DNA of 64,000 nt from Vibrio sp. LaRot3 (GCF_027587025.1 NZ_JAPPTI010000004.1:216197-280196); one strand, 5' to 3'. Positions 53,701 to 62,321 are shown, counted from the stretch's first letter. Program-made: numbers and translations. The notes: a model not told the origin generated them from the letters alone.

Positions 53701-54861
53701 GCAAAGCGTGGCGATTACCAACCATTGATTGATACTCACGCCGATCATCACTCACGCCGCATTCGAGATCTAGTCGCTGAGATTCAAGCTGGTAAGTTCA
53801 ACAAAGATAAGTTCAATTTAATCGAAGTCGTCCACTTTGGCATCTACGCCGAAGCCGGAACACCAGAAGAACTAGAGGCAGCCAAGCAAGCTCAAACGGA
53901 AGAGGATGAAGGGTTCGTTGCCATCCATCAGTTGGACCATCGCAAAGAAACCCTGTTGGTGGAAACGGAAGTGGGTCGCTCATTTGGTATGCGAGTGGGT
54001 TACTTCAGCGATGACACACCAATGGATGAGCTACCTGAAGAGATCAAACTCAAAGCACGAGTTCACCATCCTTACATCCATACCCACGGTGGATACCTGT
54101 CTGAGTGGGACTTCCAACTTGAAGTGGATACAAGCTGCTACATTGGTTGGACGTTCTCACATAAATCTTTGTGTGTGCCCGGGATCTACAAAGTTGAGAT
54201 CGTCAAAGGCGACGACGTAATTGAAAGCAAGACTTTCCACGTGGTTGAAAACCGACCTTTATATGTCGACAGCTTAATCGAGAAATACCAAGACGGTTCG
54301 TTAACTCAAGAACATATTGGCAGCATGAATGTACACGACAACGTGCTGAACATGCTCGATGTTAAGAACAATTGTAATTCTTTAAACATCGCTAACCGAT
54401 TGATTAATAACGTAGTGAATGTTTACCAACATCACGACAATAACGATCTCGCGTTTTTAGAATTAAGACTAAACGAAAGCGCGCCTAAACATTGGTATCG
54501 AGCGGCAAACCAACTCCGCCCATTCATTGAAAAGCGTGTCAAAGGCAAGCAGTTACTGATTGGTTCAAACGCTGCGATTGAACATGGCTTAGCTAACCCT
54601 AGTATTTGGCAACAAGGACTAAGTGCGAGTACACCCGTGAAGTTTGTTCGTCCAGATCCTGATCATGCCGATAGTTTAATTGCCCTGCACCTTAAGAAGA
54701 AGGGCTTTAGAACCCTATTTGGCTACAGCAGAGAAGGCGATTTGTGCCGAATACTCATTGCACCAATCAAAATCGGCCTGTTGCAACGTTACCTTCTGCA
54801 TATGGTAGCGAAACTGGCTAGCGACTCGGTTGAACGCCAAGGCGTACCAGCCGCACTGTAA
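50713..54861 (+). CDS. Very large cytoplasmic protein of unknown function, 1382 aa
   Basis: No signal peptide, membrane segment or nucleotide-binding motif (no Walker A) is visible. Most of it (about 1-1070) is acidic and helical with scattered Cys, Trp and aromatic residues and long repeats of Glu/Asp (for example CEEEEWGDIYY and DEEDEYEECPRLL), consistent with HEAT- or TPR-like helical repeats, though I cannot define a repeat unit. Residues about 1080-1180 form a beta-rich block (SFGMRVGYFSDDTPMDELPE, then IYKVEIVKGDDVIESKTFHV), which to me resembles DUF3859; unverified. The last ~200 residues are mixed. The base composition matches the neighbouring genes. The ribosome binding site is weak, and the stop is 25 bases before the endonuclease gene. 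Confidence 0.85.
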   Translation: MSVLEETTALVIPYDPQNVESLRQGLKLYRQYIEREDAFQEFSCRVTFKIEENCDDTIGKLLQDPITRTLIKFAGAKLEEIKPETNLRNCVYEDETAFFLRALHHAELESELEQTAITLTAVSRRINDSSDMWISDTEVLGLLPLFMLALKYPQYTYHLASYIVPYWDEEHAPFGGEVLAIVVSHHGYSHDMLKAFCYCDNYMARAKMFTLEAISRINIQQVQGKQRRQPLLEVFRQQPEEFETFKRLLKERYAAMDFLQYSSSPHEYNDDPIRPLVLSIVSPDAGTEWYDFDEKEESMSEAMFIGSVADDAAADLKIEIEEYLGRPIVEPKECEEEEWGDIYYARGTSEEQWKAFICGEFDNGQQVWEYVLTGENPEILDQIEACDAPKLMIDGNYKIAEKIDYYVGMFETFHSELASILNDVICDWRPDDEEDEYEECPRLLRLLDVMHRWNDKQSFHADLMDEMVNEYKFISDKEFIARYNGDWKTLLFHCIDSFSGYSSNIELTEAKTLYQISLDHRDELKQIIENEDYPQICDEFRSGPPRETILAMCAAIVHFDRENGTQDDLNQYVLSLLNQQLVRALTDQTSETSHFVCGPKTPSWQYVEPEEEVLKQINQDWDVVEQYLNAKHDDVDKATQCFDKHQKLDRDDDSIFFQQKRYEFLRDFDHRAQKLLVAAHVVSKQDNSPIKDFCERFVELWVRLAPCKTCRMLGHFYNVSRYGDFESEEFLRQNAALTEKIVGITDVGASAFVAENLISEVRSGEDYQEVFKPMFEMYKQEAQTDEPEQQLLHQSLSVIPQNYKQIFMGQLFKYDPTIDPDYFETELRRIVQLRVKQRLLNTIHEERDFNQEELSALKLIEEYVHLQQPATQAQIDEVVAMMKSHYIEDFIGPYRAAEVDFLFWFASDVLKDNLLQVYIHHSEMSFTKLHDDNDESQKRWLCERVLSLGINKIKLFETIMDEHWEECLDIFPDQLELASLTNELSVEDLHDLLIELAKRGDYQPLIDTHADHHSRRIRDLVAEIQAGKFNKDKFNLIEVVHFGIYAEAGTPEELEAAKQAQTEEDEGFVAIHQLDHRKETLLVETEVGRSFGMRVGYFSDDTPMDELPEEIKLKARVHHPYIHTHGGYLSEWDFQLEVDTSCYIGWTFSHKSLCVPGIYKVEIVKGDDVIESKTFHVVENRPLYVDSLIEKYQDGSLTQEHIGSMNVHDNVLNMLDVKNNCNSLNIANRLINNVVNVYQHHDNNDLAFLELRLNESAPKHWYRAANQLRPFIEKRVKGKQLLIGSNAAIEHGLANPSIWQQGLSASTPVKFVRPDPDHADSLIALHLKKKGFRTLFGYSREGDLCRILIAPIKIGLLQRYLLHMVAKLASDSVERQGVPAAL

Positions 54862-54886
54862 ACGGATCCAAAGAAGGAAAGAATCA

Positions 54887-56281
54887 GTGTTTGAAGTAGG
54901 AAAGGTTTATAACCGCCGAAACGAGATTCATGGAGTGTATCAAGGCCAACAATATGGTGGCATTGCAACACCATCAAAGCATCCTTTTGTATTCATCTTC
55001 ACCAGCGATGCTGGTGAAGAGTTTGGTTATAGTGATGGCTTTGCTCCTGACGGTACATTTAGATACACAGGTGAAGGACAAGAAGGCGATATGAAAATGG
55101 CTAAAGGTAATTTGGCCATTTATCAACATAGAAACAATGATAAAGAGATACTACTGTTCGAATCAGTCTATAAGGGCTATGTTCGTTTTGTCGGTAGTTG
55201 CAACTATATAAGCCACCACACAGAGCCTCGCCCAGACAAAAACAAAATGCTTCGGAGCGCCATAGTATTTCACTTAGATATTGTTCCAGCATCTAAAACT
55301 AACCGAATCCAAGAAACAGTAGGCCGATTACTATCCGCCCCAAAAAAGACTAATTCATTAGTACAGCTGCGTAATATAGCAACAGCCAAAACACCGGAAA
55401 ACGTCACTGAACAAGAACAATTAAGGTATATAAAATATCGCAGTGAAGCCATAAAGATGTATGCTAAAAAACGTGCCAATGGGGCTTGTGAAGGGTGCGA
55501 AGAAAAAGCCCCTTTTATGACATCTAAAGGCCCTTACCTTGAAGTTCACCACCTAACTAGGTTAGCTGATGGCGGCGCAGACTGCCCCGAGAATGTAATA
55601 GCGCTCTGCGCGACATGCCACCGGAGAGCTCACTATTCTGTAGAGCATATTGAGTTCAACTCTCTACTATGTAAAAAAGCCGCCACAATAGAAGATGGTA
55701 TACAACTACTCCATATAACAGACCTAGTACAAACAGTTTTAAGTAAACAAATCATGCCAACAGTTAACGAATTTAAACACGACATCGAACAATACAAATC
55801 AGGTGTTTGCAAAGCCCTTGCTGACTATCTAAACGACCAACACACATTTTTCAGTGATTACAAAATCCGTGCTGTAAATTTTGAATTTAATCCGGATCAC
55901 GACTTCCAAATGCTCATTAGCTTTCTCGTTGAGGGAGAAGAAGCATGGCAAGAGAAATCCGATCCACAAGGTGACTACTACACCACAGATTGGAAGTATC
56001 ATATGTTCAACCTAGACTTTACGGGCCATGAAAGTGACGAGCTAAATGAAGCCCTGTATCTAGAGCTGGATGACTTAGCTGATCTAGATTATGGCCCTCT
56101 CAACCAGTTTTATGATGAGATGCATAAACAACTCGCCAGTGTCGTGAAATCTGAATTGGTGATGAAAGCCATCCACTCATTCCAACACTCTGAGCAGTTT
56201 GATGTGTTTATGATCGACCCAAGAGATGAAGATATCGATTACATGCAGCAAGAAACTGCTGTATTTCAATATCAATCGTAA
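54887..56281 (+). CDS. SRA-like/HNH endonuclease, putative modification-dependent restriction enzyme
   Basis: 464 residues from GTG 54887, chosen because AGGAA lies 7 bases upstream and the family start FEVGKVYNRRNEIH follows. Residues about 1-135 resemble the SRA-type domain of ScoMcrA-like enzymes (YGGIATPSKHPFVFIFTSD, TGEGQEGDM). The HNH nuclease (about 200-250) has paired CxxC (CEGC, CATC), the HH of EVHHLTRLADGG, Asn of PENVIAL and CHRRAHY. Such enzymes cut DNA carrying modified bases or backbone. The last ~175 residues are an acidic extra domain that I do not recognise. The gene follows the 1382-aa gene by 25 bases. Confidence 0.85.
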   Translation: MFEVGKVYNRRNEIHGVYQGQQYGGIATPSKHPFVFIFTSDAGEEFGYSDGFAPDGTFRYTGEGQEGDMKMAKGNLAIYQHRNNDKEILLFESVYKGYVRFVGSCNYISHHTEPRPDKNKMLRSAIVFHLDIVPASKTNRIQETVGRLLSAPKKTNSLVQLRNIATAKTPENVTEQEQLRYIKYRSEAIKMYAKKRANGACEGCEEKAPFMTSKGPYLEVHHLTRLADGGADCPENVIALCATCHRRAHYSVEHIEFNSLLCKKAATIEDGIQLLHITDLVQTVLSKQIMPTVNEFKHDIEQYKSGVCKALADYLNDQHTFFSDYKIRAVNFEFNPDHDFQMLISFLVEGEEAWQEKSDPQGDYYTTDWKYHMFNLDFTGHESDELNEALYLELDDLADLDYGPLNQFYDEMHKQLASVVKSELVMKAIHSFQHSEQFDVFMIDPRDEDIDYMQQETAVFQYQS

Positions 56282-56330
56282 TTATTGCAACTGGTTAAAA
56301 AATCGAAACCGAACCGAAAATTCTGCATAA

Positions 56331-56355
56331 AAAAAGAGCCTAAATTAGGCTCTTT
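56331..56355. terminator. Terminator between the HNH and M20 peptidase genes
   Basis: Stem AAAGAGCCTA/TAGGCTCTTT with loop AAT; on the minus strand a T run follows, so it mainly ends the peptidase operon. Confidence 0.82.
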
Positions 56356-56380
56356 ATCAGGGGTAAGGCTTTTGACTAAA

Positions 56381-57505
56381 TTATTTTGCGAGCTTTTCTA
56401 GTACACGCATCAACATGCGAATACGTGGCTCAATCGACTCAAGCAACAAGTACTCTTGATCGCTGTGGAAGCCTGCACCAATTGGGCCTAAACCATCCAA
56501 TGTTGGAACGCCAAGAATCGCTGTGTTGTTCGCATCAGAGCCGCCACCCACTTCTTTCCAGTTGATGTCGATGTTTAGCTCTTGCGCTGATTCTTCAACT
56601 AATGCCATCAGTGCCTGAGTTTGCTCACTGGCTACCATCGATGGCTTGTAAGCTTCGCGATCCATTTCAACCACAACATCAGGTGTAAATGGCTGAGCTT
56701 TCAGCGCATTTAACTTAGTATCAACTTCATCGTATTCTTCATTGCTCCAGAAACGCACATCCACAATCGCCTGAGCGTACTCAGGAACAATGTTTGCACC
56801 CGCACCACCAGAAACGATACCAACGTTTAGTGTCGTACCTGACTCAAAGTTGGTCATTGCATTGATCGCTAGAATCCAGTTCGCCATTTCAGTGATCGCG
56901 CTACGGCCGTTTTCCGGCTCGTTGCCTGCGTGAGCCGCCACACCTTTAAAGTCGAACTTATAGCGAGCCATACCCTTACGAGCTTTAACTAGGCCACCAT
57001 CCGCACGCGCTGCCTCCGCGACTAATACGTGACGCGCTTGCTTAGCCACAGATTGAATCCAATCCACAGAGTCTAGAGAACCTGTCTCTTCATCTGGGTT
57101 CATGCAGATCGCAATCGACAGTTTGTTTAGCACGTCAGCATCAAGGTTGCGCATCGCATAAACGATGTTTAACAAACCGGATTTCATATCAGATACGCCC
57201 GGGCCATAAGCTTTTTCAGCATCTGTGCTCATTGGTCTTTCAGCCGCGGTACCCACAGGGAAAACCGTATCCATGTGGCCAATAAGCATCACATCAATCA
57301 CGTCTGCTTCTGGCTTGTTGCGGATCTCTAAGCCAACACCCGCTTTACCACAATCGATGCGTTTGACGTTCCAACCATCAAGTTGCGCGAACTTTTGCTC
57401 AAACTGAGCGGCGATAACTTCAATACCTTCAACAGTGTACGTTCCGCAATCCACATCAATCAGTGGGCGCAGTTCTTCAAGGTAATCATTCAGTGAGAAA
57501 TTCAT
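56381..57505 (-). CDS. M20-family metallopeptidase (glutamate carboxypeptidase-like)
   Basis: 374 residues, similar in layout to carboxypeptidase G2. Zinc ligands and catalytic residues are visible: GHMDTVFPVG (His, Asp), GPGVSDMKSG (bridging Asp), DEETGS (general base and ligand Glu), and the late HSDQEYL histidine. The dimerisation domain lies about 170-280 (MARYKFDFKGVAAHAGNEPE). There is no signal peptide. It would release C-terminal residues such as glutamate from peptides or amides. It is the third gene after yjiH and yjiG, 9 bases from the latter; E. coli pairs yjiGH with the dipeptidase iadA. Confidence 0.9.
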   Translation of the reverse strand: MNFSLNDYLEELRPLIDVDCGTYTVEGIEVIAAQFEQKFAQLDGWNVKRIDCGKAGVGLEIRNKPEADVIDVMLIGHMDTVFPVGTAAERPMSTDAEKAYGPGVSDMKSGLLNIVYAMRNLDADVLNKLSIAICMNPDEETGSLDSVDWIQSVAKQARHVLVAEAARADGGLVKARKGMARYKFDFKGVAAHAGNEPENGRSAITEMANWILAINAMTNFESGTTLNVGIVSGGAGANIVPEYAQAIVDVRFWSNEEYDEVDTKLNALKAQPFTPDVVVEMDREAYKPSMVASEQTQALMALVEESAQELNIDINWKEVGGGSDANNTAILGVPTLDGLGPIGAGFHSDQEYLLLESIEPRIRMLMRVLEKLAK

Positions 57506-57514
57506 TTTCTGCCC

Positions 57515-57982
57515 TTACACAAACAAGTTCATCACAAGCATTGCGCCAAACGCGTTCAATACAGAAATCGCAATCATCACTGGGATGTAGCGGCCTTCAG
57601 TACCGATTGGGCCCATGATACGACCCATGTATTGAACCTGTGAGCCCATTAGGTAAATCGCAGGGGCTAAAATCGCAATATGTGTACCGTTAAGAATGCC
57701 TTGGTCAAACAGGGTGATCACCACGCCCACTGCGCCACCCATCGACATCCACGCGCCAATGAGCACAGCTGCCGCTTCACCCGGTAGACCGAAAACAGCC
57801 ATAATCGGCGAGAACACTGTACCCATCAGATCAAGCGCACCGGTAATTTGCAGCGCTTTAATGATAACGAAAGCCATCAGAACGTTTGGCACGGTTGATG
57901 TTGTTGCAATCACCCAGCCTTTCTTAGCGCCTTCTACGAAGATGTCGGTAACCATAGGTTTTTTCTGTTTAACTTCGCTCAT
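57515..57982 (-). CDS. YjiG-family membrane protein (nucleoside-recognition/SpmB-like)
   Basis: 155 residues with four or five hydrophobic segments. MGGAVGVVITLFDQGILNG and LMGSQVQYMGRIMGP are the Gate/nucleoside-recognition motifs. It is a partner of YjiH; the ATG overlaps the YjiH stop by one base (TAATG), so they are co-translated. The function of the pair is not established. Its position beside a peptidase suggests transport of peptides or their products, which is inference. Confidence 0.88.
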   Translation of the reverse strand: MSEVKQKKPMVTDIFVEGAKKGWVIATTSTVPNVLMAFVIIKALQITGALDLMGTVFSPIMAVFGLPGEAAAVLIGAWMSMGGAVGVVITLFDQGILNGTHIAILAPAIYLMGSQVQYMGRIMGPIGTEGRYIPVMIAISVLNAFGAMLVMNLFV

Positions 57983-58710
57983 TATGCTGTCTCCTCTTGT
58001 AGGCTTTTATCTTGATTTTTGTCTTCTTTGCCTTCAGTGATGTTTAGGTAGATACGGAATAAGTTGGCACCGACAAATTTGAATACAAACATGATGGCAA
58101 CAGCCAGACCGATTGAAGACGTTACCGCCAACGAACCATCAGCCATGGTCAGAGTGAATAGCACCGCACCAGAAGAGAAGAAGTTAACGATGGTCGCGCC
58201 AGCCGTGAACTGGAACATGGTAAACACATCGGTTTCGCGCTTAGTTAAGCGCCCTTCATCTTTCAACTGACGGGTCATTGCCGCGCCAGCATCAGTACTT
58301 TGCAATGACGCAATCAAAGCAAGACCTGAGCTACCCGGAATACCCATTAATGGGCGAAGTAGAGGAGTAAGAAGCTTACGAGCCGCATCGAGTGCGCCGT
58401 AATGCTCAAGAACATTAATCACACCAAGTGCGAACATAACAGTTGGAATAAGAGTTAGAGCAAAAATGAAACCGTCACGAGCACCGCTACCGCCTTTACC
58501 ACGTAAAGAAGTGGTTGCCGCTTCAACACCTTCAGCCGTCTCTTTTACATCGTAAGCGACTTTACCAAAAGAGCCATTTAGCGTGGTGAAATCGAGCACA
58601 CCGTACCACTCATTAGATTTCATCAAGCCAGAGAAAAATACCACCGCAAAAGCAAGCGCGACATAGCAACCCCATGTCACTTTACGCCCTGTTTGAATTG
58701 GATTGGACAT
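57982..58710 (-). CDS. YjiH-family membrane protein (nucleoside-recognition/SpmA-like)
   Basis: 242 residues from ATG 58710; AAGGTGA is 5-10 bases upstream, and the longer frame to 58770 would add an extra hydrophobic leader not typical of the family. About six membrane segments and a Gate-type domain (ALTLIPTVMFALGVINVLE, and MGIPGSSGLALIASLQSTDAGA) are visible. It is the first gene of the yjiH-yjiG-peptidase operon. Substrate unknown. Confidence 0.88.
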   Translation of the reverse strand: MSNPIQTGRKVTWGCYVALAFAVVFFSGLMKSNEWYGVLDFTTLNGSFGKVAYDVKETAEGVEAATTSLRGKGGSGARDGFIFALTLIPTVMFALGVINVLEHYGALDAARKLLTPLLRPLMGIPGSSGLALIASLQSTDAGAAMTRQLKDEGRLTKRETDVFTMFQFTAGATIVNFFSSGAVLFTLTMADGSLAVTSSIGLAVAIMFVFKFVGANLFRIYLNITEGKEDKNQDKSLQEETA

Positions 58711-59382
58711 TGTTATCACCTTAATTATTAGGAACAGAATAAAAGGGAGCCATGGTGCTTTTTCCATCAATTCATGGAGAAAAAACCAAAAGCCTTAGCC
58801 ATTTTGTGGGAATTACTGTGCTAGAAATCTGATCCGAATCAATTGGCAATTAAAACTATTAATAAGCTTTAACTTGATATCATAATTTGTGATAACACGC
58901 ATAATTAGTAAAAAATGCTAGTCAAAGTTCATAACAATGCACATCAACTGTATTAATAAAATAATCAAAATTAGTTAAATATTAAGGTATGTCGGCTTAT
59001 TCCACATGCCTCACAAACTATCTCGCTAAAGCCCACTAGAATAAGTTTGCTCGAACGACAAGTATTTATGCCTAGATTCAAATATTTGGGGTATTAGGCC
59101 AAACCATTAGTGATGGTGCAGCAAGGTTCTCATGATCGTGAATCGCAACTCAGAACAAGCATTCACATGGGAGCGACTGTCAATCGCCAGCTCGATAACG
59201 TCATGGATGGCGTTGGTATCTCTACCCAGCAAACAACAATAAAACATGCAGCAAGCAGTGGGACTGCATCAATAAGCTTTTACTCTGTGGCAACGTTTAG
59301 TTCGCTAACTCAGCCACTGAGTTTCCGTTCGAGTGTTAACACTTAAGCCTATGTAGTTGTTAATATTCAAGGAGTTGAAGTA
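58711..59382. other. Long divergent region between yjiH and nhaD
   Basis: 672 bases, the longest non-coding stretch of the window. The left half is very AT-rich. A 78-codon frame at 59110-59346 is rejected (no ribosome binding site, Ser/Thr/Gln-rich). A small palindrome, GTGTTAACAC (59333-59342), lies 40 bases before the nhaD ATG. I recognise no riboswitch or RNA gene, but the length leaves room for a structured nhaD leader. Confidence 0.4.
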
Positions 59383-60825
59383 ATGAAGAGACTGTGGCCA
59401 GTTTGTTTAGCCCTGTTAATGTTGCCCTGTTCTGTTTTTGCCGCTAGTAGCGGCGCACAATCCCCCCCTTTAGATCTCACCCAATCCACCATCGGATACG
59501 TCGCTATTGTTATTTTTGCTATTGCCTACACCTTGGTAATGCTGGAAGAGTACTTGCAACTGCGTAAATCCAAACCTGTGCTGCTTGCCGCTGGCCTTAT
59601 CTGGGCGATGTTGGGTTATGTCTACTCTCAACAAGGTCACATAGAAGTCGCCCACGCCGCATTGGAGCACAACCTATTAGAATACGCAGAGTTACTGCTG
59701 TTCCTGTTGGTTGCGATGACCTACATTAATGCGATGGAAGAGCGGCGACTGTTTGATGCGTTGCAGGCTTGGATGGTCGGCAAAGGGTTCAATTTCCGTG
59801 CTCTATTCTGGTTAACCGGTATTCTCTCCTTCTTTATTTCACCTATTGCCGATAACTTAACCACCGCACTGCTTATGTGTGCCGTTGTCATGAAAGTGGC
59901 CGGAGACAATAAGCGCTTCATTAACCTCGCTTGTATTAACATTGTCGTCGCGGCGAACGCCGGCGGTGCGTTTAGTCCATTTGGCGATATTACGACCTTG
60001 ATGGTCTGGCAGGCTGGTCATGTTTCTTTCTCTGAGTTCATGCCCCTTTTCGTGCCTTCTGTGGTCAGCTACGTTATACCTGCCATCATCATGTCGCTGT
60101 TCATTCCCAACAGTAAGCCAAACGTGGCCCATGAACATGTAGAGCTAAAACGTGGCGCACGCCGAATTGTAGTGTTATTCATACTGACTATTTCAACTGC
60201 GGTTGCCTTCCATGCAGTGCTCCACTTCCCGCCAGTGATCGGTATGATGATGGGTTTGGCGTACTTGCAGTTCTTTGGCTTCTATCTACGTCGCACACTC
60301 AAACGCTCATTGGCAAACAAAGCTAAGATGGCAATTGCGAATCGTGATGACTATGCCCTCAAGCGTTTAGGCTCTGTGGTGCCATTTGATATTTTCCGCC
60401 GCGTCTCCCATGCAGAGTGGGACACCTTGCTCTTTTTCTACGGCGTTGTGATGTGCGTGGGTGGTCTAAGTTTGATTGGCTACTTGGGTATGATTTCTGA
60501 AGTGATGTACCTTCAGTGGGACCCAATTTGGGCCAACATCATGGTGGGGATTCTTTCTGCGATTGTCGATAACATTCCGGTGATGTTTGCGGTGCTTACC
60601 ATGGAGCCAACCATGTCTATGGGTAACTGGTTGTTAGTCACATTAACCGCAGGCGTAGGCGGCAGCTTGTTGTCGATTGGTTCTGCAGCTGGGGTTGCGC
60701 TGATGGGAGCAGCACACGGTAAATATACCTTCTTCGGCCACTTAAAATGGGCGCCAGTCATTGGCATCGGTTACGCGGCGGCTATTGTGACCCATTTATG
60801 GATGAACAGCAGCCTGTTCACCTAA
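59383..60825 (+). CDS. nhaD: NhaD-type Na+/H+ antiporter
   Basis: 480 residues (V. cholerae NhaD 477). N-terminal signal-like helix, then about 12 membrane segments of the ion-transporter superfamily. The conserved motifs of NhaD are visible: FFISPIADNLTTALLMCAVV, ANAGGAFSPFGDITTLMVWQ and the C-terminal SAIVDNIPVMFAVLTMEPTM. It exports sodium (or lithium) in exchange for protons at alkaline pH. AAGGAG lies 9 bases upstream. A single gene with a long leader and a strong terminator. Confidence 0.96.
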   Translation: MKRLWPVCLALLMLPCSVFAASSGAQSPPLDLTQSTIGYVAIVIFAIAYTLVMLEEYLQLRKSKPVLLAAGLIWAMLGYVYSQQGHIEVAHAALEHNLLEYAELLLFLLVAMTYINAMEERRLFDALQAWMVGKGFNFRALFWLTGILSFFISPIADNLTTALLMCAVVMKVAGDNKRFINLACINIVVAANAGGAFSPFGDITTLMVWQAGHVSFSEFMPLFVPSVVSYVIPAIIMSLFIPNSKPNVAHEHVELKRGARRIVVLFILTISTAVAFHAVLHFPPVIGMMMGLAYLQFFGFYLRRTLKRSLANKAKMAIANRDDYALKRLGSVVPFDIFRRVSHAEWDTLLFFYGVVMCVGGLSLIGYLGMISEVMYLQWDPIWANIMVGILSAIVDNIPVMFAVLTMEPTMSMGNWLLVTLTAGVGGSLLSIGSAAGVALMGAAHGKYTFFGHLKWAPVIGIGYAAAIVTHLWMNSSLFT

Positions 60826-60856
60826 ACGACTCAAGTCAGTAATCACTGAACAATCA

Positions 60857-60893
60857 AAAAGAGCTTACCGCACCATGCGGTAAGCTCTTTTCT
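60857..60893 (+). terminator. Terminator after nhaD
   Basis: 16-base arms (AAAAGAGCTTACCGCA and complement) around CCA; T-rich on both strands. Confidence 0.93.
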
Positions 60894-60937
60894 TTATCGT
60901 CATGCCCACTACGTTAATAGCGGCATTTTAAGCTGAT

Positions 60938-61630
60938 TTAGCAGCAGTTAGTGCCACAACCGCCATTATCACTGCAATCTTTACCCGCACCTAAGAACGT
61001 CTGATCCGATAGATAAAAACCGGTGAATGCCTGTTCAAAATCTTCCGCGACTGACTTTTCCATTAGACCTGTCTCTAGCAGAGCTTGCTGCCAAGCTTGA
61101 ACTTTAGGAAAGCCTTCAAGCATATCAAAACAGGTGTGTGCCTTAATGATATGGGCACGGTGCAGCACTGGTAGCCAAGCCATATCAACGTTGCTCAATG
61201 ACTCGCCTTTAAAGAATGGGCCATCGGTCAATTGAGCTTCAACTTTAGCAAAGGCTTTGCCAAGATTTTCCACGCGCTCAGTTAATAGCTCTTCATTACT
61301 ACTACGCATTGTTGTGCATTGCGCTAAGTACTGTTTAGAGCCTAAGTAACTCCAAGCACGATCTAAAGCGCGCTGCTCATTACTAATACCTTGTTCTAGC
61401 GGGCCAAACTCATCTTGAATGTATTCAATAATCGCATCTGACTCAAACAACGCAGCACCTGACTCTGTAATCAGCAGTGGTACTTGACCGTTAGGTGACA
61501 CATCTAAAAACCATTGTGGCTTGTTGCTTAAGCTGATGAACTCAATTTCGTAAGGAATTTGCTTCGCTTCTAGCGCAGCAGTGACACGTTGCACAAATGG
61601 GCAGATTTTAAAACTCACGACTTTAATCAT
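60938..61630 (-). CDS. Glutathione S-transferase-family protein with Cys-rich tail
   Basis: 230 residues. N-terminal thioredoxin-like domain with Cys11 (SFKICPFVQRVTAALE), SPNGQVPLL and ESDAIIEYI, then the all-helical GST domain (about 90-205). The protein ends in an unusual tail, CSDNGGCGTNCC, with four cysteines suited to metal binding. The single N-terminal Cys is typical of omega/DHAR-like GSTs that act on thiols and oxyanions. It lies after sigZ on the same strand, with a 121-base gap, beside an ArsR regulator and a metal permease, so a role in metal or metalloid stress is likely. Confidence 0.87.
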   Translation of the reverse strand: MIKVVSFKICPFVQRVTAALEAKQIPYEIEFISLSNKPQWFLDVSPNGQVPLLITESGAALFESDAIIEYIQDEFGPLEQGISNEQRALDRAWSYLGSKQYLAQCTTMRSSNEELLTERVENLGKAFAKVEAQLTDGPFFKGESLSNVDMAWLPVLHRAHIIKAHTCFDMLEGFPKVQAWQQALLETGLMEKSVAEDFEQAFTGFYLSDQTFLGAGKDCSDNGGCGTNCC

Positions 61631-61751
61631 TTTTCACTTCTCATTTAGTTCAGCATTACTTCGCTGACGGTTAATAGGGGCGATTTATCTCGCTTACACC
61701 TATAAGACGACGCTGTTTCAGAGAAGACGAAAAAGATTTAATTTATTTTCA

Positions 61752-62321
61752 TTAGCAGCCGCATTGTTTGTTTTTTTGATGATAATCAATCACATTGCCA
61801 TGCTTATCCAGTTGAAGCTCACAACAGTTCTCGAACAGTTTTCTTAACTCCAAGCGGCTTTTTTGCACTCGAGACTTAAAAGTGGAATAGCTAATACCTT
61901 GCTGCGCGGCGAGTTCTTTTTGGCTTTGGCCTTCTAACTCAACCGCTGCGAGCATGGCTGCATTCTCTTGTGGTAAAGCTTGAATGAATGGCGCAATGCA
62001 TTTAGCCATCTCTTGCTCTAAAGTTTCAGGTTGTTGCTGATACCAAAGCTCTTCTGCATCGATCTCTTGATCACGCTGGACGCGAGCGCGCTTACGGTAA
62101 AAATCGACAATGGTGCGATGGGCAAGCTGAAACAGCCATGCTTTCACACTGGTTTGATCTTTAATCGTGGAGAGATTCTGATGGGTTTTAATCAAAATCT
62201 CTTGCAGTAAGTCTTCTACATCCGCTTCGTTGCTGACTTTAGAGTGCAAGAACGCTTTCAGCGAACGCTGATATTTCTCCCACACTTGATCCAATTTCAA
62301 CGGTTCAGCTACATTGCTCAT
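61752..62321 (-). CDS. sigZ: ECF-type RNA polymerase sigma factor SigZ
   Basis: 189 residues from ATG 62321, which matches the usual SigZ beginning (LDQVWEKYQRSLKAFLHSKV); starts at 62336 or 62351 are possible. Region 2 (DVEDLLQEILIKTHQNL, AWLFQLAHRTIVDFYRKRARVQ) and region 4 (LEGQSQKELAAQQGISYSTF, SRVQKSRLELRKLF) are clear. The C terminus adds two Cys pairs (NCCELQ and CGC at the end), a probable metal site. It overlaps the arsR-type gene by 17 bases, so both come from one transcript. No anti-sigma factor is beside it, which suggests that the tail itself may sense metal. Confidence 0.9.
   Translation of the reverse strand: MSNVAEPLKLDQVWEKYQRSLKAFLHSKVSNEADVEDLLQEILIKTHQNLSTIKDQTSVKAWLFQLAHRTIVDFYRKRARVQRDQEIDAEELWYQQQPETLEQEMAKCIAPFIQALPQENAAMLAAVELEGQSQKELAAQQGISYSTFKSRVQKSRLELRKLFENCCELQLDKHGNVIDYHQKNKQCGC

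Noticed and set aside
59110..59346. 78-codon frame upstream of nhaD
   Set aside because: No ribosome binding site, Ser/Thr/Gln-rich without hydrophobic core pattern; treated as leader or non-coding DNA.
61631..61751. A SigZ-dependent promoter before the GST gene
   Set aside because: A CGTCTTATAG element is present on the minus strand, but no matching -35 at the right distance could be defined and the SigZ consensus is unknown to me.
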